A DNA stretch of 48,773 nucleotides from an uncultured Aureispira sp. (GTDB lineage: Bacteria; Bacteroidota; Bacteroidia; Chitinophagales; Saprospiraceae): the NCBI GenBank assembly GCA_905480075.1, contig CAJQOX010000280.1, positions 1 through 48,773 of the forward strand, read 5' to 3'. How positions within the stretch are numbered: the first letter of the stretch is position 1; each line of letters begins with the position of its first letter. This document shows, piece after piece, positions 37,511 to 45,459 of the stretch. The position numbers and the translations under genes were made by a program. Under the pieces are notes generated by a model that ran no database searches, was not told where the DNA came from, and saw only the letters and a list, made by a program, of their open reading frames with translations.

Positions 37511-39748
37511 ATGAAAAATAAGTTTTTTCTGTCATTCATTCTCTCTTTTTTATTTTTTTTTAAAAATACTGATGCTCAGAATAATACATGGTGCACCGTT
37601 ATGATGGAAGGGAATGATGCACAGACGTATAAAAACAGTTTGGATTTTCCTTCCGGGTTTATTAAAACACAATGGAAGGCCGGGCAAAGTATCACTGACC
37701 TTACTTTTGGAAATGGTGAATGGTATATTGTAACGGGTAAAACTCAATATTCCAATCAGGCTTACTATAAAGATAAAAAATTTCCGGGCGAATGGATAGA
37801 AAAAAAATGGAAAGAAGGTTTTGACCTCACAAAGATTTCTTACGGTAGCGATAAATGGGTGGTTGTTATGTCTGAAGGTGCAGGCCTGACTGCCGAAAGC
37901 TGGGGGAAAAGAAACTCTTTTGAAGAGATTAAAGAATATATCCGAGGAAAATGGAATGATGATAAATATATTCTCAATGTCGCTTTCGGAAATGGTGAAT
38001 GGGTTGCCACGATGGCTAAAGGAGTAGATTATTATTCTCAGGTATATAATTGGGGAGCAGAATTTCCTGCAGTATGGGTGAATAATAAAATTAAAGAGGG
38101 TAAACAGATTACGTCCCTTGCTTATGGGGACGGAATGTGGCTTGTTGTTATGTCTCAACATTCTGTAGCAAGGAATGAAAGATATATTGTCTCTGAAAGT
38201 TTTCCGGAAGGCTTTATTAAATATCAATGGAATAATGGCAAAAGAATTAAATCACTTATATTTAATTATGAAAGGGACCTCAGTGCTTCTTTTGATGAGT
38301 ATTTTAATGCCGGCCTCAAGGCTTCCAATGATGGAAATCAGGACCTCGCTGTTTATCATTATACAGAAGCACTCAAAATTAATCCTGAAAACTCTAAAGC
38401 TTACAACAACAGGGCATGGTCTAAGTACCTGAACGGCCAATGTCACGGTGCGCTCTCAGACGCTGATCAATCGATTGAATTAGGTGCTGATCAGTATAAT
38501 TATCATACGCGGGGCGCTATCTTTTCTTGCCTCGGACGATGTAGGGAAGCCCTTAATGATTTTAATTCGGCTCTTAAGTTATCTTCAAAAAAAGATGGGT
38601 ACCTTTACAGCGACCGAGCTAAATCCAGGGTTTGTCTCGGTAATGTTAATGATGCTATCGCAGATTACGACAAGGCTATTGCACTCGATCAGAATAATAG
38701 TGCAGAATACAAGGCCTACAGAGATAAATTAGTCCAAAAACAAAAAGAAAAGGAAAAACCTACTATTACTTGGGATTATCCATTTAACCCATTTGTTTCA
38801 AGTTCGGAATCTTCTTATAAGGTTAAGGCTTGCATCCATTCCTCTTCGCCTGTTGTTAGCATGAAACTGTTTTTTAACGGGAAGACCTTCTCCTCCAGGG
38901 GCTTCGGTGTTGATACAGATTGTACTGAAAGTATTAACGAACAGGTGAAACTCAAAAGGGGTAAAAATGAATTGGAAATTGTGGTCGAAACGGCTTATGC
39001 TACTGTTCGGTCTGAAAAAAGAATCGTCGAATATAAACCCGGCGTCGGGGGAGAATATCATGCCTTACTTATAGGGGTCGAAAATTATGACGACTTTTCT
39101 ATTAATGACCTTGATAAACCTATCGATGATTGTGAAAAACTACGGAATACTCTTGTCACTAAGTATACTTTCGAAAAAGAAGATATTCACCTTCTGAGAA
39201 ATCCCCGTAAAGAACAAATACTTGAAAAACTACTCTTCCTGCAGGAACGATTGTCAAATAAAGACCACCTCCTCATTTTCTATTCCGGTCATGGGATGGT
39301 CAATAATGAAATCGGTTATTGGCTGCCAGCTGACGCAAAAAAAGATAACAGACTTAAATGGTTCTCCAATTCAGAACTCCGCGATTATGTCAATAGTATA
39401 AAAACTCAACATACACTGCTTATTGCTGATGCTTGTTTCAGTGGATCTGTTTTTACGGGGGGATACCGGGATATTACAGAATTTGCCTGTGCGGAAATGG
39501 ATAAAGTTCCCAGCCGAAGGGCTATGACCAGTGGTGCTAATACGGTTGTTCCGGATAATTCTGTGTTTTTTAAATTTCTAATTAAAAAGCTTGAGGAAAA
39601 TGACCAGAGTTGCCTTTCTGCCGAAACCCTGTACACTAAAGTAAAACCTGCTGTTATTTATAACAGCCCTAATAACCATATTCCTCAGTTTGGTGTAATG
39701 CCTCAGACAGGCGATGAAGGAGGTAATTTTATTTTTAGACAACGCTAG
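37511..39748 (+). CDS. Secreted caspase-family (C14) protein with DUF7477-like repeats and TPRs
   Basis: About 745 residues from the ATG at 37511, chosen because it starts the signal peptide MKNKFFLSFILSFLFFFKN. Residues 24-253 hold about five repeats of 45-50 residues with the pattern FPxxWIxxKWxEGxxITxxxYGxGxWVVVMSxG; this closely resembles the C-terminal repeats of plant MUT9-like kinases (DUF7477, from memory). TPRs follow at about 262-410 (KALxINPENSKAYNNRAW-type units). Then comes a beta-sandwich Ig-like segment (425-510), then a caspase domain (515-745) with GVENYDD, His594 in YSGHG and Cys642 in DACFSGS, so the dyad is intact. It is probably exported. The papain gene starts 65 bases downstream. 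Confidence 0.85.
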   Translation: MKNKFFLSFILSFLFFFKNTDAQNNTWCTVMMEGNDAQTYKNSLDFPSGFIKTQWKAGQSITDLTFGNGEWYIVTGKTQYSNQAYYKDKKFPGEWIEKKWKEGFDLTKISYGSDKWVVVMSEGAGLTAESWGKRNSFEEIKEYIRGKWNDDKYILNVAFGNGEWVATMAKGVDYYSQVYNWGAEFPAVWVNNKIKEGKQITSLAYGDGMWLVVMSQHSVARNERYIVSESFPEGFIKYQWNNGKRIKSLIFNYERDLSASFDEYFNAGLKASNDGNQDLAVYHYTEALKINPENSKAYNNRAWSKYLNGQCHGALSDADQSIELGADQYNYHTRGAIFSCLGRCREALNDFNSALKLSSKKDGYLYSDRAKSRVCLGNVNDAIADYDKAIALDQNNSAEYKAYRDKLVQKQKEKEKPTITWDYPFNPFVSSSESSYKVKACIHSSSPVVSMKLFFNGKTFSSRGFGVDTDCTESINEQVKLKRGKNELEIVVETAYATVRSEKRIVEYKPGVGGEYHALLIGVENYDDFSINDLDKPIDDCEKLRNTLVTKYTFEKEDIHLLRNPRKEQILEKLLFLQERLSNKDHLLIFYSGHGMVNNEIGYWLPADAKKDNRLKWFSNSELRDYVNSIKTQHTLLIADACFSGSVFTGGYRDITEFACAEMDKVPSRRAMTSGANTVVPDNSVFFKFLIKKLEENDQSCLSAETLYTKVKPAVIYNSPNNHIPQFGVMPQTGDEGGNFIFRQR

Positions 39749-39813
39749 CCTTTTTCGCCTGGTATCTTAGGTGTTTATTATGTTTTTTCGGTCCTCAATT
39801 CTAACCTTTTCCT

Positions 39814-41253
39814 ATGCTTTGTTTAAGATCTACTCTTTTGTCTGTCCTTTTATCCCTTCCGCTCGGTGTTTCCGCTCAGCCCGATAATTTTTTGTTCGGT
39901 ATGGGGATTCCCGACGGACCCGATCAGGGATATGATAAGTTGCCTGTTAAAGCAAGGTTGACAGAAGATGATTACAGAGCAGTAAGAACTTCTGCATCAC
40001 TATATCCCTTTGCTCCGACACCGAAATCTCAGGGCCAATATGGTACTTGCACTGCCTGGTCTGCCGGATTTTGTGCCAGAACTATTCTCGAAGCTCAACG
40101 GCAGGGGTGGAAGGATAAAAAGACAATCGATGATAATGTTTTCTCTTATGGATTTATTTATAGGCTAAGCTCCTCAAAAACGAATTGTAATGGTGCTTAT
40201 ATATCTGATTGTTTAAGAAATATGAGAGATGTAGGAATTCCTAAACTGGAAGATTTTACAGAGCATTGTCCGCAAAATGCAATCCCTCCCTCGGTCTACT
40301 CTAAAGCGGCTCCTTTTAAAATTAAAGGGTATGCTACTCTTTGGAATACCAATCAGACAGCTTCTGATAAACAAAAGATTGAATTGGTAAAAAAAAGCCT
40401 CGATGAAGGTAATCCGGTGGTGGTGTCGATGTATGTTCCGGCTTCCTTCTGCTTTAGCAAAGGACCTACATGGTTTCCTGAGAGCAAAGATGCTGCTACA
40501 GGAAGTCAGGGGCATTCGCATGGCAGGCATTCAATGTGCATTATTGGTTATGACGACAACAGGGATGGAGGTGCTTTTCATCTGCAAAATAGTTGGGGGG
40601 AGAATTGGGGGGACAAAGGGTTTATCTGGGTTAGATATCAGGATGCTGCAGAATTTGTGTATCAGGCCATCGAAATGTTTAAAATGCCCTCGGATGATAA
40701 AAAAGATGAAGCGGTAAAGTTGGCTGGTTCACTCAGATTGGTGGAAGATACAGGACAGGAAATGAAAGCCTCCCTGTCTGCAAACAATTCTTACCGAATG
40801 AATAAGTCTTACCGCTCAGGTACCCGGTTCAGATTATACCTTAATAATAGCCAACCTGCTTATGTTTACGCTATAGGGTCTGATCTGACCAATGAAATCT
40901 ATCAGGTCTTTCCCCATCAGAAAGGAGTTAGCCCGGCGCTGAATTATTCTCAGAACTCTGTGCCTGTTCCCAGCGAAACACATCATATCAGAATGGATGG
41001 CAATACCGGAACCGATTTCCTTTGTGTTATCTATTCTAAAAAACCAATCGATCTCAAAAACCTGAAAAGCTCTCTGAGTCAGCAAAACAACAGATATAGC
41101 TTTCAGCAAAAGGTCTGCAATGTGCTCGGTAGTAAAATGATGTCAGACCAGGAAATTGATTATTGCTCCGAAAAAGGTAAGATGAGCTTCTTTGCAAGAG
41201 CAAAAGGTAAATCTGTCGCTGCTATCTTTGTCGAAATGGAACATACTGATTAA
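39814..41253 (+). CDS. Secreted papain-family (C1) cysteine protease with DUF4384-like C-terminal domain
   Basis: A 479-residue protein with a signal peptide (residues 1-21, ending GVSAQ). The C1 protease domain, about 55-295, has PKSQGQYGTCTAWSAGF with oxyanion Gln75 and nucleophile Cys79, His239 in GRHSMCIIGYDD, and Asn259 in QNSWGENWGDKGFIWV, so the triad is complete. No long inhibitory propeptide is visible: only about 35 residues separate the signal peptide from the domain. Residues 325-420 (YRSGTRFRLYLNNSQPAYVYAI) match DUF4384, often found with caspase-type proteases. It probably forms an operon with the caspase gene just upstream. Confidence 0.85.
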   Translation: MLCLRSTLLSVLLSLPLGVSAQPDNFLFGMGIPDGPDQGYDKLPVKARLTEDDYRAVRTSASLYPFAPTPKSQGQYGTCTAWSAGFCARTILEAQRQGWKDKKTIDDNVFSYGFIYRLSSSKTNCNGAYISDCLRNMRDVGIPKLEDFTEHCPQNAIPPSVYSKAAPFKIKGYATLWNTNQTASDKQKIELVKKSLDEGNPVVVSMYVPASFCFSKGPTWFPESKDAATGSQGHSHGRHSMCIIGYDDNRDGGAFHLQNSWGENWGDKGFIWVRYQDAAEFVYQAIEMFKMPSDDKKDEAVKLAGSLRLVEDTGQEMKASLSANNSYRMNKSYRSGTRFRLYLNNSQPAYVYAIGSDLTNEIYQVFPHQKGVSPALNYSQNSVPVPSETHHIRMDGNTGTDFLCVIYSKKPIDLKNLKSSLSQQNNRYSFQQKVCNVLGSKMMSDQEIDYCSEKGKMSFFARAKGKSVAAIFVEMEHTD

Positions 41254-41348
41254 TCTTTTTATTCTGCTATGTATACTTTTCTCCAAAAAACGGCCTCTTT
41301 CTCCTTTGCGCTCTCTTTGTTTTCATTTTTCTGACTTACTATGCCCTC

Positions 41349-41382
41349 TTGGATAATAATTTCTATAATTTTTGTAAGTTTG
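41349..41382 (+). promoter_or_regulatory. Predicted promoter for gltX
   Basis: TTG at 41349-41351, a 23-base spacer (the long end of the range) and TAAGTTTG at 41375-41382. Transcription would begin near 41390, about 70 bases before the ATG at 41461. Confidence 0.4.
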
Positions 41383-41460
41383 CAGCGCTCTTTTAAAAGA
41401 TTCACTCTCGTTTTGTCTTTTTTAGAGATTTTATTGTTTTTACCTTTTATATAATTTGAA

Positions 41461-43254
41461 ATGATGAATAAAATGCGGGTCCGCTTTGCACCCAGTCCTA
41501 CAGGTGCCTTACACATTGGTGGTGTTCGTACCGCTTTGTACAATTATCTGCTGGCAAAAAAACATGGAGGTGCTTTTATTTTACGAATAGAGGATACGGA
41601 CAGGAAACGTTTTGTCCCGGGGGCTGAAAAATATATAATTGATGCCCTACAATGGCTGGGGCTTGAATTTGATGAAAGCCCGGAAAAAGGAGGTGATTTC
41701 GGACCCTATAAACAGTCCGAAAGACATGCCAATGGAATTTATGCTAAATATGCTGAACAGCTGGTCCAAAACGGACATGCTTATTATGCATTTGATACTG
41801 AAGCAGAATTGATTCAGGCTCGACAGAATGCAGAAAAACAGGGGTTGAAGTTTAAATATGATGCCTCCTCCCGTATGAATATGAAAAATTCACTCTCTCT
41901 TGATGAAGCAGAGTGGAAGCTTTTAATCGAAAATGGCGCTCCACAGGTTATTCGTATCCTTATACCTGATGAAGGTACCGTCTCTTTTAAAGATCTGGTG
42001 AGGGGAGTTGTCTCGTTCGATTGTGCCGAACTTGATGATAAGGTGATGCTCAAAAACGATGGTATGCCTACTTATCATATGGCGAATATTGTCGATGATT
42101 ACCTTATGAAAATCAGCCATGTTATCAGAGGGGAAGAATGGTTGCCGAGTACTCCGGTTCATGTGCTGCTTTATCAGTTTTTGGGATGGGAACAAAATAT
42201 GCCTGAATTTGCGCACCTGCCTCTTATCCTTAAACCTGAACCGGCGGCTTATCTCAATAAAAGAACGGTTGCCCTTTTTGCTGAAAAATTCTCTGATGCT
42301 TTTATTGATAGTGATTTATCAGATGCAAAGGATAAGGATAAGGTCTTAAAGGTAATACAACCTCTTCTTCAGGATTTTAAAAATCTTTCCAATCGTTTGA
42401 AAATTAATGAAAAGAAAGATTCTAATCTGCAGAAAGAGATTAAAACTTTTTTGAAAAATATTATTGCTGGTAAACTAAGTAAAAGAGATGGTGACAGACT
42501 CGGTATGCCGGTCTTTCCCCTCGATTGGGTTGGCGAAGACGAAAAGAATAGCTTTAAAGGGTTCAGAGAATGGGGCTTCCTGCCCGAAGCAGTACTTAAT
42601 ATCCTTGCACTTTTAGGATGGAATGATGGTACGGAACAGGAAATATATTCCCTCAGTGAATTGGTTCAGGCTTTCTCTGTAGATAAAGTCTCTGCCTCTG
42701 GTGCAAGATTTAATTTTGAAAAAGCCAAATGGTTCAATAAACAATATTTGTCTGTGATTGATAATCAGAAATTAATCGGACTTGTTACTCCGGATCTTCT
42801 TGCGAATGGTGTAGATGTCAGTCAGGATAAACTTATTCTCGTTGCTTCTTTGCTTAAAATGAGAATTAATTATACTTCCGATTTTTATCAGCAAGGTAAA
42901 TATTTTTTCTCTGACCTGAACCTGGATGTGGTCACTTCTGTTCATGAAAAGAACTTCAGAAAAAAAATCCTTAATAAATGGTCTGATGATAAAATTACTC
43001 AGATTCAGAGATTAATCAGCCTTATCAATGATGTCCCTGTCTTTTCTTCTTCTAATCTTGAGGATTTGATAGAACCGCTGATTTCTGATATTAAAGGGGA
43101 TATTTTACCCTTTTTCAGACTCGCCTTGTCAGGAGAAATGGGTGGCCCTGGCATATATGATATAATGGAAGTGCTGAACAAAGATGAAACGGTTGGCCGG
43201 TTGAATGAGTTTTTGTCTTTTTGTATCAACGAATTAGCAAAATTAAACCTCTGA
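41461..43254 (+). CDS. gltX: Glutamyl-tRNA synthetase with an insertion before KLSKR
   Basis: A 597-residue class Ic synthetase that charges tRNA-Glu. The catalytic core shows FAPSPTGALHIGG (HIGH motif), RIEDTDRKRF, DGMPTYHMANIVDD and IRGEEWLPSTPVH. KLSKRDG (KMSKS loop) is at residues 338-344. The anticodon-binding C-terminal half follows LPEAVLNILALLGWNDGTEQ. Between LILKP (ends near 259) and GKLSKRDG (337) lie about 75 residues that are rich in charge (SDLSDAKDKDKVLKVIQPLL and following); standard enzymes have only a few residues there, so the protein is about 80 longer than usual. A second ATG at codon 2 is also possible. No operon partner. Confidence 0.95.
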   Translation: MMNKMRVRFAPSPTGALHIGGVRTALYNYLLAKKHGGAFILRIEDTDRKRFVPGAEKYIIDALQWLGLEFDESPEKGGDFGPYKQSERHANGIYAKYAEQLVQNGHAYYAFDTEAELIQARQNAEKQGLKFKYDASSRMNMKNSLSLDEAEWKLLIENGAPQVIRILIPDEGTVSFKDLVRGVVSFDCAELDDKVMLKNDGMPTYHMANIVDDYLMKISHVIRGEEWLPSTPVHVLLYQFLGWEQNMPEFAHLPLILKPEPAAYLNKRTVALFAEKFSDAFIDSDLSDAKDKDKVLKVIQPLLQDFKNLSNRLKINEKKDSNLQKEIKTFLKNIIAGKLSKRDGDRLGMPVFPLDWVGEDEKNSFKGFREWGFLPEAVLNILALLGWNDGTEQEIYSLSELVQAFSVDKVSASGARFNFEKAKWFNKQYLSVIDNQKLIGLVTPDLLANGVDVSQDKLILVASLLKMRINYTSDFYQQGKYFFSDLNLDVVTSVHEKNFRKKILNKWSDDKITQIQRLISLINDVPVFSSSNLEDLIEPLISDIKGDILPFFRLALSGEMGGPGIYDIMEVLNKDETVGRLNEFLSFCINELAKLNL

Positions 43255-43504
43255 TGCCAATCACTTTAATGACGGGTGATTTTAACGGTTTTTTTATTGC
43301 GTTGTTTTATTTTTACTAATTACCTGACAGGTAATGTTTTTTCTTTCTTTTATTTTCTCTTATTTTTTAATAAGAACAAAATATATCTTGCTTTATGTAA
43401 CTTTAGGTACTCTTTTGCGTTTCATGTGCATTATAAGAAGGAATATAAATAAATTATTTATTTTTATTTTTAACATTGGTTTTTATATAATTAAACTTAA
43501 ATCT

Positions 43505-43930
43505 ATGAATGAGGATAACAAAAAAAATAAGGTCAGATATAGCAATGAAGATCTTGCTGATTTTGAAATTATGATTAATGAAAAAGTGATTGAGGCTAAA
43601 AAGCAATTGTCTGATTTGAAAGTTCAATTGAAAGAATTGAATAATAGTGGTGATGAAAATCGGGCAGGTACCTTTGATGACGGTGCCTCTAACTGGCAAA
43701 GAGAACACTTGAGTAAATTAGCTGCAAGACAACAAAAGTTTATCCGTAATTTGGAATATGCTCTCATTCGGATTAAAAATAAAACCTATGGAGTCTGTTC
43801 GGTCTCAGGTACCCTTATAAGTAAGGAACGACTTAAATTAGTTCCTCATGCAACTAAGACTGTTGCCGGAAAACATAGTTCACAGGGCAAAACCAAAAAA
43901 CAGGAAAAACCTAGATTTTTTAAAGAATAA
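43505..43930 (+). CDS. TraR/DksA family regulator lacking zinc-binding cysteines
   Basis: 141 residues from the ATG at 43505; the frame extends upstream to 43334 but only with hydrophobic filler, so the internal ATG is preferred. A coiled-coil helix pair (residues 12-75) leads to the DksA zinc-finger-like tip, NKTYGVCSVSGTLISKERLKLVPHATKTV. Only one of the usual four cysteines remains (CSVS, ATKT), so it cannot bind zinc in the DksA way. That is typical of Bacteroidota relatives. DksA-type proteins bind RNA polymerase's secondary channel; here the role is inferred only from family. It ends at a strong terminator. Confidence 0.85.
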   Translation: MNEDNKKNKVRYSNEDLADFEIMINEKVIEAKKQLSDLKVQLKELNNSGDENRAGTFDDGASNWQREHLSKLAARQQKFIRNLEYALIRIKNKTYGVCSVSGTLISKERLKLVPHATKTVAGKHSSQGKTKKQEKPRFFKE

Positions 43931-43953
43931 CTTCTCGCTACTTAATTTTTCAG

Positions 43954-43999
43954 ACCGTTAAAATATACCCTGTTTACCATGGTTTATTTTAACGGTTTT
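43954..43999 (+). terminator. Strong rho-independent terminator after the DksA homologue
   Basis: ACCGTTAAAATA (43954-43965) pairs perfectly over 12 bp with TATTTTAACGGT (43985-43996), followed by a T-rich tract. The remaining bases up to the tRNA promoter at 44136 are T-rich and hold no gene. Confidence 0.85.
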
Positions 44000-44135
44000 T
44001 GTTTTTGTTTTGAAGCATTCTGTGTTTATCGTTTTGTTTTTTTATTCTCTTTTTTACCTTTTTTGTGATTTTTACCCTTGTTTTTGACCTGTATTTATTT
44101 ATTGTTGGAAAATAATTGGTTTTTAATAGAAAAAG

Positions 44136-44166
44136 TTTGCTGATTAGTTTTCTATTTGTATATTTG
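44136..44166 (+). promoter_or_regulatory. Predicted promoter for tRNA-Arg and possibly the rpmB operon
   Basis: TTTG at 44136-44139, a 19-base spacer and TATATTTG at 44159-44166. An ideal Bacteroidota promoter; the expected start is near 44173, about 60 bases before the tRNA. Confidence 0.6.
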
Positions 44167-44234
44167 CAACCGCTTAGGAAGTAAGAATTTAAAGAAAGGT
44201 TTCTTTTATATCTTCCTTTTGAAAGAAAAAGTAA

Positions 44235-44308
44235 GGCTTCATAGCTCAATTGGATAGAGCATCTGACTACGGATCAGAAGGTTGGGGGTTCGACTCCCTC
44301 TGAGGTCA
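44235..44308 (+). tRNA. tRNA-Arg(ACG)
   Basis: A 74-base cloverleaf. Acceptor GGCTTCA pairs with TGAGGTC (one G-T and one T-G pair), D-stem GCTC/GAGC, anticodon stem TCTGA/TCAGA around CTACGGA (anticodon ACG, read as ICG), and T-stem GGGGG/CCCTC with loop TTCGACT. The discriminator is A. The terminal CCA is not encoded. Confidence 0.95.
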
Positions 44309-44332
44309 CTGAAACTTAAATAACAATATCAG

Positions 44333-44358
44333 GTCCTGACGCATTGTCAGGACGTTTT
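44333..44358 (+). terminator. Hairpin with short T-tract between tRNA-Arg and rpmB (terminator or attenuator)
   Basis: GTCCTGAC and GTCAGGAC form a perfect 8-bp stem with a 5-base loop (GCATT), then GTTTT. It ends 16 bases before the rpmB ATG. It may end the tRNA transcript or attenuate read-through into the ribosomal protein genes. Confidence 0.65.
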
Positions 44359-44374
44359 AAATTAATAGAAAGTC

Positions 44375-44776
44375 ATGTCTAAAATTTGTCAGTTAACCGG
44401 TACTAAACCGCTTGTAGGGAATAATGTTTCTCACTCTAAACGTAGAACCAAAAGACGCTTTAATCCAAATTTGCAGAATAAACGCATTTATATTAAAGAA
44501 GTAGAAAAATGGATTAAAGTGAAGTTGACTACAAGGGCTTTACGTAATATGGAAAAAATTGGTACTTATAAGTACCTTAAACAACAGCTTGCTGCTGGCT
44601 TTGATCCTAAAGTATGGGTTGAAGACAAAAAGTCTATCGCTGCTGTCAAAAAAGCTAAAAGAGGTTACCGCAGAGTAGAAAATGTGGATGCTAACGGACA
44701 TGTAACTTATTCTGTTACTTATGAACCTGAAGCTAAAAACGACAGAAAAGTTAAACTTTCAAGCATTATCAAATAA
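44375..44776 (+). CDS. rpmB: Large ribosomal subunit protein bL28, with C-terminal extension
   Basis: A 133-residue protein. Residues 1-72 are a standard bL28: KICQLTGTKPLVGNNVSHSK, KRRFNPNLQNKRIYI, and LTTRALRNMEKIGTYKYL. The usual length in this phylum is about 80. After that, residues 75-133 (FDPKVWVEDKKSIAAVKKAK and following) are extra, lysine-rich and without a match I know. They could make further rRNA contacts. It heads the rpmB-rpmG-DUF4295 gene group, with 63 bases to rpmG. Confidence 0.95.
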   Translation: MSKICQLTGTKPLVGNNVSHSKRRTKRRFNPNLQNKRIYIKEVEKWIKVKLTTRALRNMEKIGTYKYLKQQLAAGFDPKVWVEDKKSIAAVKKAKRGYRRVENVDANGHVTYSVTYEPEAKNDRKVKLSSIIK

Positions 44777-44839
44777 TTATTCTTCCGTTTTTAACGAAAG
44801 ATAAGAGTATTATAGAATTGTATTTAAATTATTAAAGCT

Positions 44840-45028
44840 ATGGCAAAGAAGAGTAAAGGTAATCGGGTTCAGGTGATTCTTGAATGTACGGAACATAAAA
44901 GTTCAGGTATGCCGGGTACATCTCGTTATATTACCACAAAAAATCGTAAAAATACTCCCGATCGTCTTGAATTGAAAAAATTCAATTCTATCCTCAAAAA
45001 ATATACTATTCATAAAGAAATCAAATAA
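44840..45028 (+). CDS. rpmG: Large ribosomal subunit protein bL33
   Basis: A 62-residue protein: [20 protein letters not shown], then [24 protein letters not shown], a standard bL33 sequence. There is a single cysteine, so it is the zinc-free form. It lies between bL28 and DUF4295 and ends 2 bases before the next ATG. Confidence 0.96.
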   Translation: MAKKSKGNRVQVILECTEHKSSGMPGTSRYITTKNRKNTPDRLELKKFNSILKKYTIHKEIK

Positions 45029-45030
45029 TC

Positions 45031-45207
45031 ATGGCCAAGAAGATATCAAAAAATGCAAGGGTGGCACAACGTGCTGCCAATGCAGGTTCCGGAAAAGATC
45101 ACGTCAAATGTGTGAAATCTATTAAAGATCCTATCACAGGTAAGATCTCATACAAAGAAGTTATCATTCACAAAGATCAGGTGAAAGAATTTTTTGCATC
45201 CAAATAA
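45031..45207 (+). CDS. DUF4295 small protein
   Basis: A 58-residue basic protein (MAKKISKNARVAQRAANAGS, ending VIIHKDQVKEFFASK) that I translated directly; it starts 2 bases after rpmG stops. Placement after rpmG and before ftsY and the composition match DUF4295, a short family limited to Bacteroidota. A ribosome-associated role is likely from context but unproven. Confidence 0.88.
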   Translation: MAKKISKNARVAQRAANAGSGKDHVKCVKSIKDPITGKISYKEVIIHKDQVKEFFASK

Positions 45208-45239
45208 TTCAGGTTGTAATTCAAATCTTTAATTCAAAA

Positions 45240-45263
45240 GGCTTTCCCGTAATTGGGGAAGCC
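45240..45263 (+). terminator. Terminator of the rpmB-rpmG-DUF4295 unit
   Basis: GGCTTTCCC pairs with GGGGAAGCC over 9 bp (one G-T pair) around a 6-base loop, followed by GTTTGTACTTT. The T-tract is imperfect. Confidence 0.6.
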
Positions 45264-45459
45264 GTTTGTACTTTATCCTGCCTCTGCCTCTATTTTTACT
45301 TTTTTTTGTGATTATCTTTTTATAATTGCCGAATTAGTCTGATGACGGCTGTTTTAGGGATTCTTGATTGAATTTACCCCTCTGAACTGAATGGACTCAT
45401 TCCAACTAAGAAATGCTCTTCAGATTTCTTAATTCATCATTCTTAACTCTTTACAAATT

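Noticed and set aside
41259..41543. 94-codon minus-strand frame between the papain gene and gltX
   Set aside because: It overlaps the start of gltX antisense and has no family similarity.
43255..43290. Terminator after gltX
   Set aside because: AATCAC/GTGATT gives only a 6-bp stem with an 11-base loop before a T-run; too weak to list as a feature.
43334..43504. N-terminal extension of the DksA homologue to 43334
   Set aside because: It would add 57 hydrophobic residues foreign to the family; the ATG at 43505 starts a normal protein.
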